Positions 10,210 through 21,216 of a stretch of DNA of 64,000 nt are shown piece after piece. The stretch covers positions 1,534,507 to 1,598,506 of the forward strand of contig JAUJYN010000026.1 in NCBI GenBank assembly GCA_030737835.1, written 5' to 3'. Position numbers and translations under genes: made by a program. The notes below the pieces were generated by a model. It saw only the letters and a program-made list of their open reading frames with translations. It did not search any database and was not told the origin of the DNA. The stretch comes from Acorus gramineus (Eukaryota > Streptophyta > Magnoliopsida > Acorales > Acoraceae). The stretch's first letter is position 1, and every line of letters begins with the position of its first letter.

Positions 10210-12375
10210 TTACATTTCTTTCAACATCGGACAACTCCTTTTGTTATGCTTCTCTTTCTTGCCACACATGCTACACGTTCTCCTTTGCTTTTCCTTCTCC
10301 TCCATTGCTAATTCCATTCCCCCCTTCAACCTTTTTCCACTTCCTTTGGTCTTCGAAATGTTTGGAGGTCGGACATCTATGGAGGAAGGGATTGACATCG
10401 TGTTCCATGTTGTTGGATCATTGCTACCACACGCACTAAGTGATTCTTTCTCTTTTTGAAGAGAATACACGAACTCCTTTGCTTTGTTGTATACTTCAGA
10501 AGGGGCATTGTTCAAACAATTAGCAAATGCACGTACAAGCTCAATGTTTCTTCCCCCTAAATGTGTGCTTTGGCTTTCTCGAAGCTCCACGCCATCAAAA
10601 TCAAACACACACTTATCTTTGGCTATCATTGTCCAACGCTGGAGAATAAGATATTCAGGCAACTCATCAATGAAATCATTTCTCAACACAACAAGCATAT
10701 GTGCACATGGAATTCCTTCGCTCTCAAATTTTTTACACGTGCAAAGAAGTGTATCATTTGATGGATCATGTATAACTTCATGCGTTCTACTGATTTCCCC
10801 CAATCTTTTGACAACATGCACCTCTGGAGGGCCAAAAGATTTTGACCCATACTTCAAAGAGGCTTGAACCTCTTCTTGAAAAATATGGAAGACTTCTTTG
10901 GTGTACCTTTTCGACATTTGCATTTCAATGGAAAGGGGAGTAACGAGATCGGGAGTTTTATAAAGTGACTCATGATCTGCAACTAATTCATTATACCTCT
11001 GACGTTCAAGTGCCCTTTGTAGATGATGAGCAAACTCGACCAAACTGTCTTTCTTATTCAAGAACCTATCGAAAAATGCATTCTGACTCTCACCACGCTG
11101 AGTACTTCTCATCCCTGCCATGAAAATGTGATTAAGAAATGCTGGGATCCACTTCTCACGATTCCTGTACTGTTTAGATAACCATTCATTAGAATTCAAG
11201 GAAAATTGTGTTATTATTTGCTTCCATGCCTCCTCAAATTCCTCAGGAGTCTCTGACCCAAAAATACATTTCTTGAAAGACATCAGAAAATCGGATCTGC
11301 AAGACAATGCACCCACTTTTTCTGGTAACTTCTTCATTATGTGCCAAATGCAAAACCGATGACAGGTATCTGGTAGCATTCTCGCAATTGCAGCAGCCAT
11401 AGCAGGGTCTTCATCTGTAATAATAGCCTTCGGTGCACATCTTCCCATTGCATCTTGCCATTTTGTAAACAACCACACAAATGACTCAGTTCTTTCATCT
11501 TTCAAGATTCCACAACCAAGAGAAATGGACTGAAAATGATGATTAACTCCGGTGAATGGTGCAAAAATTAAGGAATATTGGTTGGTTTCATAAGTTGTGT
11601 CAAACACAACTACATCACCAAAGTGACCATAAGCCTTCCTTGCACCACCATCTGCCCAAAAACAGTGTGTGAGCCGATTATCTTCGTCCACCTCATATGC
11701 AAAATAAAAAGAATGATTCATTTCAGCTTTTTCTTTAAAAGAATTAATAAACATCTGAGCATCATATTCTCTTATTTCATTCTGAATTCTTCCTTGGTAG
11801 TTTCGGATATCTCTTTCCGTACAACCAACTCTGTCATATCCTCCTGAATCCATCCCCAATATGGTCATCGTCTGTGAAGGGCCAACATTTGCTTCTCGAA
11901 AGGAATGAATCAAGGATTTTTGAGTACCGGTAACCTCTCTATGGGACCTCAGAAGATGTGTTTTACGAGGCGTTGATAATACATGAACATGACCCTCAAA
12001 AAAATCATGTACTATCCATTTCCCATCTTCAGTTTTCCAAAATTGTATTCTGGCCTTACACCCCACTCTTATATGTCCTCTATTTCTTATTCTGATTTGT
12101 TTATCAACATCTGTGTTTTTGAATCCTTCTTTTGCACAAACCATATCTCTTTTAATCAACTCTTCTGTGCCCTTACGATACTTAGTAGTGGATTTCCGAA
12201 CTCCAAATCCTGCTACTCTAGCATAAGAGGTATAAAATTTCTCTCCATCCTCAACTGTGTCAAAACACATTCCAATAACTGGTTTTACGTTATCATCAGT
12301 ATCTGGAATCCAAACCCCCTGTTCCTCAAATATCTGCTCAAAACTTTCAACTTCCTCTCCCACATTAATGCTCAT
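10210..12375 (-). CDS. FAR1/FRS-type MULE transposase
   Basis: An uninterrupted 721-residue frame that begins MSINVGEEVE and ends MLKEM before TAA. Domains in order: a FAR1-type DNA-binding zinc finger (about 36-135; C80, C106, H129, H131); a MULE transposase core (about 225-440) with FDTTYETN (D259), TDEDPAMA (D321) and RGESQNAFF (candidate catalytic E429); a SWIM zinc finger (C545, C547, C557, H559); and a C-terminal zinc knuckle (C701, C704, H710, C715). Known: FAR1/FHY3 light-signalling factors descend from such transposases. Here the gene sits between long TIRs, so I read it as an active-type transposase rather than a domesticated regulator. It lies convergent to the GRF gene. Length and domain order are normal for the family and no break is visible. 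Upstream non-coding exons may exist between 12376 and the right TIR. Confidence 0.92.
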   Translation of the reverse strand: MSINVGEEVESFEQIFEEQGVWIPDTDDNVKPVIGMCFDTVEDGEKFYTSYARVAGFGVRKSTTKYRKGTEELIKRDMVCAKEGFKNTDVDKQIRIRNRGHIRVGCKARIQFWKTEDGKWIVHDFFEGHVHVLSTPRKTHLLRSHREVTGTQKSLIHSFREANVGPSQTMTILGMDSGGYDRVGCTERDIRNYQGRIQNEIREYDAQMFINSFKEKAEMNHSFYFAYEVDEDNRLTHCFWADGGARKAYGHFGDVVVFDTTYETNQYSLIFAPFTGVNHHFQSISLGCGILKDERTESFVWLFTKWQDAMGRCAPKAIITDEDPAMAAAIARMLPDTCHRFCIWHIMKKLPEKVGALSCRSDFLMSFKKCIFGSETPEEFEEAWKQIITQFSLNSNEWLSKQYRNREKWIPAFLNHIFMAGMRSTQRGESQNAFFDRFLNKKDSLVEFAHHLQRALERQRYNELVADHESLYKTPDLVTPLSIEMQMSKRYTKEVFHIFQEEVQASLKYGSKSFGPPEVHVVKRLGEISRTHEVIHDPSNDTLLCTCKKFESEGIPCAHMLVVLRNDFIDELPEYLILQRWTMIAKDKCVFDFDGVELRESQSTHLGGRNIELVRAFANCLNNAPSEVYNKAKEFVYSLQKEKESLSACGSNDPTTWNTMSIPSSIDVRPPNISKTKGSGKRLKGGMELAMEEKEKQRRTCSMCGKKEKHNKRSCPMLKEM

Positions 12376-13300
12376 CTATATGAAATCAGACAACAAAAAA
12401 TTAGCAATTAAATCAATCATGTACTATCACATTCATGCACTGTCCATAGAGTTTACAAATTGAAAAGCAAGCAATTTTTTTTTTTTTAATTCAGTAAAAA
12501 CAGTTTTGGGTTTTTTTTTTAATGTGTGGATCTGACATAGCATGGTGAGTCTATATTTCTTAATTAACCCTTCCTCCTCCTAGTGATTTGAAATAAGCTC
12601 AACATGTTGTATGTGTAACTTTTCATATATTGTAGAATTAGAATACAGTGATTAGCTCAATTTTGAGAATTATGATTAGTCATTATAGATAATTGCATTT
12701 AAATAGTATGTAATACAAACATATTATAAGGTCTATGCTTGTTCGACGGTTTGGTCATTGAGAAATCTGTCAAGCTAGGACAGCAGAAACACAAAAATTT
12801 TATATTATCAACTATGACCGTAAAGTCAACTTGCAATTGATTCCCTGTAACTGGATATTAGGATGGCATGTGGTATTGCTGCTATATATTTATTATGTTT
12901 TTTTTTGCATAGTTCATTTTTGATGTACATACATTTCAATGGTTGCATCTGTTCTATCATTTTATCCATAAGAAAGGCTAATATTGATTTTCTACCTTGA
13001 ATTTGTGGCGCTCGGTTCTGCTGCTCCTCACTTCTATCTGCTAAAGGGGGTAAGTCTAAATTGTGTCCATCACTTACTGTGTGATCATATTTTTGTAAAT
13101 TTGTAGGGATACAACTGACATTGTGTTATTGAAAATCACTAAAAACTCCTCCAGCCGATATTTCATGATGGAACAAAAGAGTGGAGCTGTTGCAAGCAGT
13201 TAGGGTGCTCATAACACAGATTTTAGCATTTTTTCAAGACATACATTTTTTCCAAAGACAGATTTGAACATGAGGTTTATTCTTTTTTGTTTTTTTTTTG
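12376..13300. other. MULE interval upstream of the transposase gene
   Basis: AT-rich sequence between the transposase start and the right TIR, with T/A runs near 12474-12520. It should hold the promoter and 5' leader of the transposase gene, but I cannot place a TATA box or splice sites with confidence. Confidence 0.4.
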
Positions 13301-13839
13301 AAGACATAAAAAATCTCCAATCACCAAAAACCCTAGATAAAAAATCCCCAATAATCACAACCCTAGATGAAAAACCCCAATCATCACAAACCCTAAAGGA
13401 TGAAACCCTAAACATCACAAACCCTAAAGGATGAAACCCTAAACATCACAAACCCTAGATAAAAACCCTAATCATAGAGAGAGAGAGAGAGAGAGACAGA
13501 GAGCTCAACCTCGCCGATGGTCGCGGGTGGTCGCCGATGCTCGCGGGTGTCGCGGGTGGTCGCGGGTGCTCGCCGATGGTCGCCGGCAAAGAGAGTCGAG
13601 AGAGGGAGACAGAGTCGAGAGAGAGTCGAGAGAGGGAGAGAGAGTTAGAGAGAGAGAGAGAGAGTCGCGAGAGAGAGGTCGTCCGTGTTTTTTTTTTTCG
13701 AGAGAGGGGAGACAGAGTCAGAGAGAGAGAGAGAGTCGCGAGTGAATTTTTTTTTTTTTTTTTTTTTTTGGGACCGTCCGATCGAGAGATTAGATCCGCA
13801 CGGCGACCTCGTCCGCACGTCCGCAGCGTATCGTTACTG
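13301..13839 (-). repeat. Right terminal inverted repeat of the MULE
   Basis: This is the inverted counterpart of 6441-6999. The outer ~75 bp match the left end with few changes. The inner part (about 13330-13475) carries repeated AAACCCTA motifs and holds an extra copy of a GGATGAAACCCTAAACATCA unit compared with the left repeat. Confidence 0.92.
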
Positions 13840-15524
13840 TATATATATATATATATATATATATACTGTTTATGTTTTATCCATGTTAGGAAGTATCCCT
13901 ATAATTAATTGTTATGTTATCGTGCATGTAAGTTCATGTACATAACTATGATATAATTCTACTGTAATGTATATGCGCATGTTAAAACTGATTAGGCCTA
14001 TCTGAAATAGGTGTGGGTATGACCTGCCTGTCGGGTTGTACCTTATTAGTTAGAGCGCTAGCGATGTAATCGCTCCTGTGCATTCGAGCGATGCACTCGA
14101 TTGGAATTCAGGAGAATTTGTTATCTTATCGATTTTGTTAAGCTGGTAGTTATGGAATTAAGCTAGGCCTACCCATGTTAGGCGAGTGTATGAACCGTCT
14201 GTGGGGTTGTGCCTTAGGGCTTATGTCTGCGCGAGAGCAGAGGTAACTCCTTGCGTCCGAGCGACGCATCTGTGTGGGAGTTCAAGAGTATTTGATATCA
14301 TTGGTATGTGATTATCGAGAGTAGTTGACTTTCCATTGGGTTCACTTTACGAACGTGGAGTATTTTCCTCCCAATATCGTCCATGTTGAAGCAGCCCGGG
14401 TTGTAGCTGTCCTGACAGAGGGCCCCCATCTGTAGGTACTATCGATGCATGCGGCAAGATGTACTGATCATGGGAGTATACCAGGTAGAGGCTACCTGGG
14501 AGAGGGCTAACGAATGATATTGCGAGCATGGAATCGTTCTCCTCTTCGTCGGATTCTTGTCGATGCTGTCTGGTGTTGTAGCTGTCCTGACAGAGGGCCC
14601 CCACCTGTAGGTACTATCGATGCATGCGGCAAGATGTATCAAACATGGGAGTATACCAGGTAGAGGCTACCCGAGAGAGGGTTACCGGATGACGAAGGGT
14701 GTAGAGCAATCGGATTTATCACAAAAGTCCCTAGGGCCACCCCTCCGAGGGCTAGGGTGAGGAAGAGTTGAAGTCACGTTGTCACGTGACTCTTATACCC
14801 ATCGAGTATACTTTGGGTATGTTCCTCCTAATGCTTGAGGTATCAAAGTATATCTCTACCTCGTAGCGGATGGACTCGTTGTAACTGTTATCCAGTAATA
14901 CCAAGTGTTATGGTTAACAGTTATTTCCTCCCCGAGTGTCCCAAAAGCCTCCCTCTGGGGAGTGAGGGCGAGCGCGAGGTTCGGTCGCGCCGTTGCGTGA
15001 CCTTGTTATCCATTGGGTTTCTACCTATGTTTTTTTTTCTTGAAAGGAAATTGCCTTAGTATTGAATTGTTATAATAGTGTTTAGTTTCCAGCCACTCAC
15101 TGAGCTTGTAGCTCACCCCTCGCATACTGTTTCTTTTTCAGGGGCAGTGTTGGGCATGGAGCTGAAGCTTCTTTGTGGCGGGGTTCGAGTGCGTGGAGTG
15201 TCCCGTCCGGTGATTGGCGAGTGCGAGGATGTCAGCAGTCCTAGAGTCATTTATGTATTTGAAATCGTGCGTGTTGCACTGGTTGTACTTTATTTGGACC
15301 AGACTTGGCTCTCACAGGACAGTGATTGTGTATTCGAGTCTGTAATAATATTTTTGGTTTATAAACTTATTGATATTTAATAATGTTTTTAGTTGAACTA
15401 TCAGTTATCATTGTTTTGCCAGCTTTGTGTGTTATTTATTGGAGTCGTTGTTAACCTCTTGTACTTGATAGCTGATACTTTATATATTACCACGTCTCGA
15501 GGAAGGCCGCCCTGGGGCGTGACA

Positions 15525-15692
15525 AGAGTACTGGAGAGTGTCAGATGAAAGATGAGCGCATGGCTTCCTATTAGAGTTATGTGCAAACCCTGCTCTCACG
15601 AATCGGTGATTGGGAAATCCACTCGGTCGATCGTGAGCATAACACTCAAGTTGATGCCCTAGCAAATTTGGGGCTAGTGCTCTAGAAGGAGA
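15525..15692 (+). pseudogene. Tat archaeal-type RNase H, C-terminal end (right half of the split domain)
   Basis: Continues the domain cut at 2561. One frame reads LLSRIGDWEIHSVDREHN and then QVDALANLGL, the usual C-terminal motif of the plant Tat archaeal-type RNase H. An in-frame stop precedes it near 15573. The first five bases (AGAGT) are the target duplication of the solo LTR. Confidence 0.8.
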
Positions 15693-16505
15693 ACATCTCG
15701 TGGGATTCAGGTCGTGTTTCTGGGAGAACCAAGCATCGCTCGATTCGAATCCGTCATGGCGACAGATTCGGAACCTCGAAAAAAGACTTGGATGGATCCC
15801 ATCCTGTCATACCTAAAGGACGACATCCTCCTGCCAGACAAGGAGGAAGCCAGAAAAATTAAGAATCGATCCGCTCGGTTCTTGATTTCTGATCAAGGCG
15901 TTCTATACAAGTAGAGCTTTGGCAACCCGCTCTTACGATGCGTTACCCTCGACGAAGCCAAGGAAGTGCTCGAGGAGATGCATTCAGGGATATGTGGGAG
16001 CCATACTGCCTCAAGTTCCTTGGCTCGTAAGAGCACTAGTTACTTCTGGCCAACCCTTGCAAAAGATTCACTTGATTTTCGTGAGGAGATGCGACAAATG
16101 TCAGCGATTTGGTCTGTTGATCCACCGACCTACCGGGGATTTGAATACTCTTCATAGTCCTTGGCCGTTTGCTCAATGGGGGTTCGATATAGCTGGACTG
16201 ATGCCCATGGCACCATCTCAGAAACGGTTCCTACTGGTCGCCACTTACTACTTCACCAAATGGGAGGAAGCTGTGGCTCTAGCCAGAATTCACAATGTTG
16301 AAATGAGAAGCTTCCTATGGAAGGAGATTGTATGCAGATTTGGAGTGCCGAACACTATAATCCTCGACAACGGGACGCAGTTCGATAACGCTGCCATAAG
16401 GGAGTTTTGCGAGTAATTGAGAATAAAACATCTGTTCTCTTCTCCTCGCTACCCCCAAAGTAATGGCCAGGTGGTTATCACTAACCGAACCATTCTGGAT
16501 AGGGT
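15693..16505 (+). pseudogene. Tat-lineage integrase, decayed and truncated
   Basis: Three frames must be combined. The zinc-binding region shows EEMHSGICGSHT near 15975 and CDKCQRFG near 16092 (HHCC type). The catalytic core shows WGFDIAGLMPMAP (first Asp, near 16185), ILDNGTQFDNA (second Asp, near 16370) and PQSNGQVVITNR, where the usual third acidic residue is replaced by valine near 16471. Stops occur near 15913 and 16415. The frame ends abruptly at about 16503 and the rest of the integrase is missing. No activity is expected. Confidence 0.85.
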
Positions 16506-16660
16506 ATGTAGGCAGCCTATAAAAAGGTCGCGAGATAAGCACGCTAAGGGCCTAGTAAAAAACGGGAGGAACTACGTGTGACTTGATTCCCAAGGGGTAC
16601 GTAGGCAGCCTATAAAGAGGTCGCGAGATAAACACTCTAAGGGCCCAGTAAATAAAAAGA
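16506..16660 (+). repeat. Tat 3' non-coding segment with duplicated GTAGGCAGCCTATAAA motif
   Basis: Two copies of a ~55-bp unit (GTAGGCAGCCTATAAA, then GGTCGCGAGATAA) start near 16508 and 16599. The GGTACGTAGGCAGCC motif, here preceded by TTGATTCCCAAGG, is a recurrent feature of the 3' part of plant Tat elements, which supports assigning it to the element on its left. Confidence 0.65.
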
Positions 16661-18590
16661 GACAAGAACAATAATATCCAAGCTACCAAATTAATTTTCT
16701 TTTCCACAAAAAGTCCAATCCGAGTTTTAATCCCACTTCTACAAATTTAACTGTAGGGGAAATTATCCTCTTCAGGTTTGTACCCAATATTTCTATTACC
16801 CTTAACCCTAACATATATACACATTTAACAAAAAAATTATTGTAAAACCCTATATTGTGCAGTTAACAGACTTATGCTGCAGTTCAAAAGAAGTGGAGCG
16901 GACGGATCCTACCGATCCGAACCTGGATCGCTATTTTCTGCCCCTCCAGTAACTCATATCGAAAGAAAAATTTTAAGGGTCAGTTTGACATTCATTCTTA
17001 TTCTCATTTAGAATCTTTCATTCCTTTTTGATCAAATTTCTCATTTCACGTAATCAAAACTTAACTGGATTCTTGAGAATGAAAAATTCTCTTTTAAGTC
17101 AAAGTTACCAAACTTATCCTAAATTTATGAAAGGACTTTTCTGAAAAGAATAATAGTAATTTTAAATAATGTTTAAAATAATTCCGTGCATATACATAAA
17201 CTGATATAAGTAAAACAAAATGTATAATAGCATTGATGAAAAAAAAAAAAAAACTATAAAAAGTAATTCAAAAAAATGCGAACAATACGTAAATAGTAAT
17301 ACGAAATGCAACTAAAATGAGATATAACTAGACGGCTAACAATAACAATAAAATTCATGACATTTTATGAATGTTGTTAAAACACTTGCAAATCCCCCAA
17401 ACAGGCCAAATCAGAGTAAAGAAGAGTGGCGGTACCCACACCGGCCGCAAATCCAATCCGCCTGGAACTTTGCCGCAATAATCAAGCCATGGATATGATG
17501 AACGAAAAAAAAAAACGGTGGGCAGGCACGAGAGCCCCACCGCCCACCCGAATAGACTTTAGTTTTTTTTATTCATTTCCGTTTCGTTTTATCTTGGCCT
17601 TTTTCGAGAAGGTTCGAAGAGGGATTTTTTGGTTGGAAGGCTCGAGAAGCTACACATAATTCATTTTTGATTCTTTTGGCTTTTGTTTTTTTTCGTTTTT
17701 TTCGTGAAGATTCGATGAGGATTTTCTGGTAGGAAGTCGCGAGAAGCTACTCGCAATCTTTTCGTTATTTGTTTTTTTTTTCTTTGTTCGGTTTTGTTTT
17801 TGAAGAAATATAAAAGAAAATCTTAAAAAATTTAAAAATATCCAAATCAACTATTTTTTTTAAAATTATGTAAGAAAATATCTTATGTTACAATTTTGAA
17901 ACTAAAAAATATTAAAATACCTTTTTATAATTTTTAAACCCTCTCTAATCATATTTAAAACTTTTTATAACCACAATCTAATTGAAAATTAATATTAATA
18001 TAAGAAATGATTTTTATTTGAGAGTGATTTTACATGTTATTAATTTTTTTAAGTAGACTATAAAAAAGTTAAAATTTTCATTCATAAATTTACATATTTT
18101 TTGGATTTTTTTTCCAAATTTTTAAAGTATTTCTCAATTTTTTGTTCTTTATATATTAACAAAATTAAGAGGTGTGAAAAATATTTTAACAAAATTAAGA
18201 GGTGTGGTTAGAAACACATCAAAGATTTAATTATACAAGAGTAAATCGTTCTTTTGAGTTTTCAAAATTGTCTTCATTTTTTTTAGTATAAATTTAAAAA
18301 GTAGCTGATTTGGATAATTTTAACTCTTAAAAGATTTTTTGTTTTTTATATTAATAAAATTTCCCTTTGTTTTTTATACCTTCCTGCGAGAGGTCGAGAA
18401 ATTTTACATTTCATGGATAAAATATGTTGTGAAGTACTGATACACTCAACTCGCATATGTGCCTATGGCACTATATGGCTTCTGTCAGAATATATAAGAT
18501 TAGATTTTTTTATTTTTTTTTATAAAAAATAAAACTATCAATGTCCTAATATATAATTCAATTAGTATAATATGTGCGGAGGAAAAAATC
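16661..18590. other. AT-rich non-coding stretch
   Basis: Strongly AT-rich sequence with many A and T runs and no recognisable coding domain. A short GC-richer patch with GGATCC and CCGGCC words lies at about 16890-16960 and 17420-17560. A 24-bp near-repeat, AACAAAATTAAGAGGTGTG, occurs at about 18159 and 18187. It could be the remaining 3' region or LTR of the Tat element, or older host sequence. Confidence 0.5.
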
Positions 18591-19249
18591 TGCACCATAT
18601 TAAAAGACAACACGTGTCAGAGCGTAGACGGGAATGGGCCGTCATATCTAACATCTAAGAACTTGAACATAATAGCGGGATACCGAGCAGACACTTTCGA
18701 GTAAGTGAAACACGATCAGATTGAACTAGGACTGATCGGACGGTCTTACACCTTGCGAACGAATGCCATCCCGAGCAGGTGAGACACGACCAGATTGTCA
18801 GATTTGGTCGGATGGTCTTACACCTCGCGAACGAATAACCAAGTACACGCCAAGCAGGACTCCGTGTACCGACCTGACCAAGACCACGAGCAGGACCTCA
18901 GAAACGGTCAGACACTCATAACACCTGTAACTGTCAGGTGAATGATCAAGACCCATAACTCATAAAATGTGGGTTATTAAGGGCACATTCAACTACAATA
19001 AAAGCAAGGCAGTTACCACAAAACCCGCCTACTAAGCAGCCATTAAGGGAGAGTTGTTACAATGGATATGAGGCTAGTAACAACGGCTATGAGGCTAGTA
19101 ACAATAGTTATCTAGCCCATAAGACCTATAAAAGGGAATGTTAACAACAAATTGAGGTATGAGTTCACTTTGCTAACAAGCCACCTTAAGAGTGAGATTA
19201 TCCCCTTTTTGAATTCCCATTTTGATACATCCCCTCTGAGTTCTTTTGG
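18590..19249 (+). mobile_element. Probable 5' LTR of a second Tat-like element (limits approximate)
   Basis: The segment has a direct repeat of ~80 bp (about 18686-18760 and 18767-18836, sharing CGGTCTTACACCT-like words) and a clear plant TATA box at 19127. It leads into TTGGCACCACAC at 19250, a possible primer-binding site. Exact LTR ends were not found, so this is a context-based assignment. Confidence 0.5.
19127..19135 (+). promoter_or_regulatory. TATA box
   Basis: TATAAAAGG within CCTATAAAAGGG, about 120 bp before the candidate primer-binding site. It is the best core-promoter match in the window. Confidence 0.6.
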
Positions 19250-19924
19250 TTGGCACCACACTAGTGTCCTCCTGATTCTCTTTTCAGTGCAAGATCCACG
19301 TTCGATCGAGTCTGGATTCGAGAAGGAGGCTTCGACTGATAAAGTTGGTAGAGGGAAAAAAAATACCTCTTCAGTTTGGTGCTTTTTGTAAGACCCACGA
19401 ACAAAAAGTCGGGACCCCATGTCTCAATAGAATTCCAACAACTGCTTAACAAGGGATGGCCTATGTCCCCAACCAGGGAACGAGGTCAACCTGCCTATAG
19501 GTGCTCATGATGATTTACCTGCAATATTAGCAAGTCATGCTCAGGATTTCAGGCGAATGGTTTAAATGACTGGGAAGATTTTCTTTACATGGCTGGAAGG
19601 ATCAATGCAACAACTCCCCGAGGGATTGATGCAACAATTCTTCACAGCCATTCAACAACATCAATGTTAGCAAAATGGTGGAGATGTCCAGGGCCAAGCT
19701 GCCGTATGGCTTGATCCACCTGTTGCACGGGCTACAACGCCTGGCTCACAAGGAAGTGCATCCTCCTCTAATAGAAGAGGACACTGCTCACGCAGGTGGT
19801 CCAGATGACGAGAACCGGTTGAACTGCAGGCACTCACCTCACCAGGAACGATCCATCTGGCATGAAGCATTGCACATATGTCAGGATGATCCACAACTTC
19901 ACCGACAACACACTTAGGAGGTTG
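19250..19924 (+). pseudogene. 5' leader and decayed gag-like start of a Tat-like element
   Basis: Downstream of the presumed LTR, degenerate frames from about 19430 encode short Q- and H-rich pieces with many stops. The position is right for gag, but I recognise no intact domain. The region is cut at 19925 by a reverse LTR fragment. The reading as gag rests mainly on position. Confidence 0.4.
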
Positions 19925-21216
19925 TGTCACGCCCTAGGGCGGCCGTCCCCGAGACGTGGCAATATATAAAGTATCAGCTATCAAGTACAAGAGGTCAACA
20001 ATGACTCCAATAAATAACACACAAGCTGGCAAAGCAATGATAACTGATAACTCAACTGAAAAGCGGAAGCATAAAAATATCAATAAGTCTGTAAACCAAA
20101 AATATCATTACAAACTCGAATACACAATCAATGTCCTGTGAGAGCCAAGTCTAGTCCAAATAAAATACAACTTGTGCCACATGCACGATTTACAATACAT
20201 AAAATGACTCTAGGACTGCTGACAGCCTCGCACTCGCCACCCGCCGGACAGAACGTTCCACGCACATAAGACCATGCCACAGGGAAGCTCCAGCTCCACG
20301 CCCAACACTGCCCCTGAAAAAGAAACAGTATGCGAGGGGTGAGCTACAAGCTCAGTGAGTGGCTGGAAACCAAACACCATTACAACAATTCAATACTAAG
20401 GCAATTTCCTTTCAAGGAAAACATGGGTGGAAACCCAATGGATAACAAGGTCACGCGGCGGCGCGACCAACCTCACCCTCACCCTCACTCCCGGAGGGAG
20501 ACTCTTGGGACTCTTGGGGAGAGACCATACCGTTGGTCGAAGAGACGCGAAATTACTGATCCACACAACACTACTGGATCATCTACATCGAGATAACTGC
20601 CCAACGATGTCTTCGAACATCGATGCGTAACCGGACCCAACAACTATGGGAGCGGACGAAAACGAATGGGTCACGCGGCAACGGGACTTCATCTAATCCT
20701 CACCTTCACCCCCAAAAGGGTGACACAGGACTGTTGGAAGAAATTTTTTTTTGTTCTACACCCTTCGTCATCTGGTAGCCCTCTCCCGAGTAGCCTCTAC
20801 CTGGTATACTCCCATGATCAGTACATCTGTCGAACGCATCAGTAGTACCTACAGGTGTGAGCCCTCTGTCAGGACGGCTTTAACGTCGGGTAGCTTCAAC
20901 GCGCATCCGAAGAAGGGGAGAACGATTCCATGCTCGTAATATCATCCGGTAGCCCTCTCCCGCGTAGCCTCTACCTGTCGGCCTTCCACGATCGGTACTT
21001 CAGCCAGATGTGTACCGCGATACGCATCGATAGCACCTACAAGTGGTGGCACCCAAACAGGACAGCTTCGAGACTAGGGTGCTTCGATGCACGATGATGT
21101 CGGAAGGAAGCACCCTACGTTCGCAAGGTGAACTTTATGGGAAAGTCAACTACGCTCGATAATCACATATCGATGATATCGAATACTCTTGTACTCCCAC
21201 ACGGGTGCGTCGCTCG
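19925..21216 (-). mobile_element. Reverse-oriented LTR fragment, tail type c
   Basis: Starts TGTCACGCCCTAGGGCGGCC, the complement of a c-type tail, and runs back ~1.3 kb through the LTR: acceptor-like block near 20310, hairpin pair near 20405-20440, and GTAGGTAC repeat modules. It stops at 21216 against the start of the type II element, with the LTR head missing. It is closely similar to the forward fragment at 30449-31298. Confidence 0.85.

Larger units (their letters stand above)
6441..13839. mobile_element. Mutator-like (MULE) DNA transposon with FAR1-type transposase and GRF zinc-finger gene
   Basis: The ends are long terminal inverted repeats of about 550 bp. The left end reads GAGTAACGATATGCTGCGGA and the complement of the right end reads CAGTAACGATACGCTGCGGA. 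Between them lie two convergent intact open frames: a GRF zinc-finger protein (plus strand) and a FAR1-type transposase (minus strand). Both sides are flanked by a (TA)n run, so the expected 8-11 bp target duplication cannot be delimited. The host is a III-c LTR: the sequence left of 6441 and right of about 13866 joins collinearly in the uninterrupted copies near 36100-36150 and 42450-42500. Family knowledge: MuDR of maize also has two convergent genes between TIRs. Intact frames and similar TIRs suggest a relatively young, possibly autonomous copy. Confidence 0.93.
2562..15524 (+). mobile_element. Solo LTR, type III-c, carrying two nested insertions; target duplication AGAGT
   Basis: The LTR starts TGTTATACCTGTGTCATTTGG and ends GGGGCGTGACA. 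It is flanked by AGAGT at 2557-2561 and 15525-15529, a perfect 5-bp target duplication. Tat RNase H sequence continues on both sides, which confirms the insertion. After removal of the reverse LTR (3109-5003) and the Mutator-like element (6441-13839), the remainder is collinear with the LTRs at 34163-37749 and 40497-44114. No internal region is present, so this is a solo LTR left by LTR-LTR recombination. Confidence 0.92.

Noticed and set aside
10210-12375. Reading the FAR1-type gene as a domesticated host light-signalling regulator
   Set aside because: It sits between long matching TIRs with a second element gene, inside an LTR. The transposon reading explains all of this.
17426-17659. Possible small host gene in the AT-rich stretch
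   Set aside because: The short frame has no domain, no splice context and biased composition. I see no support for a gene.
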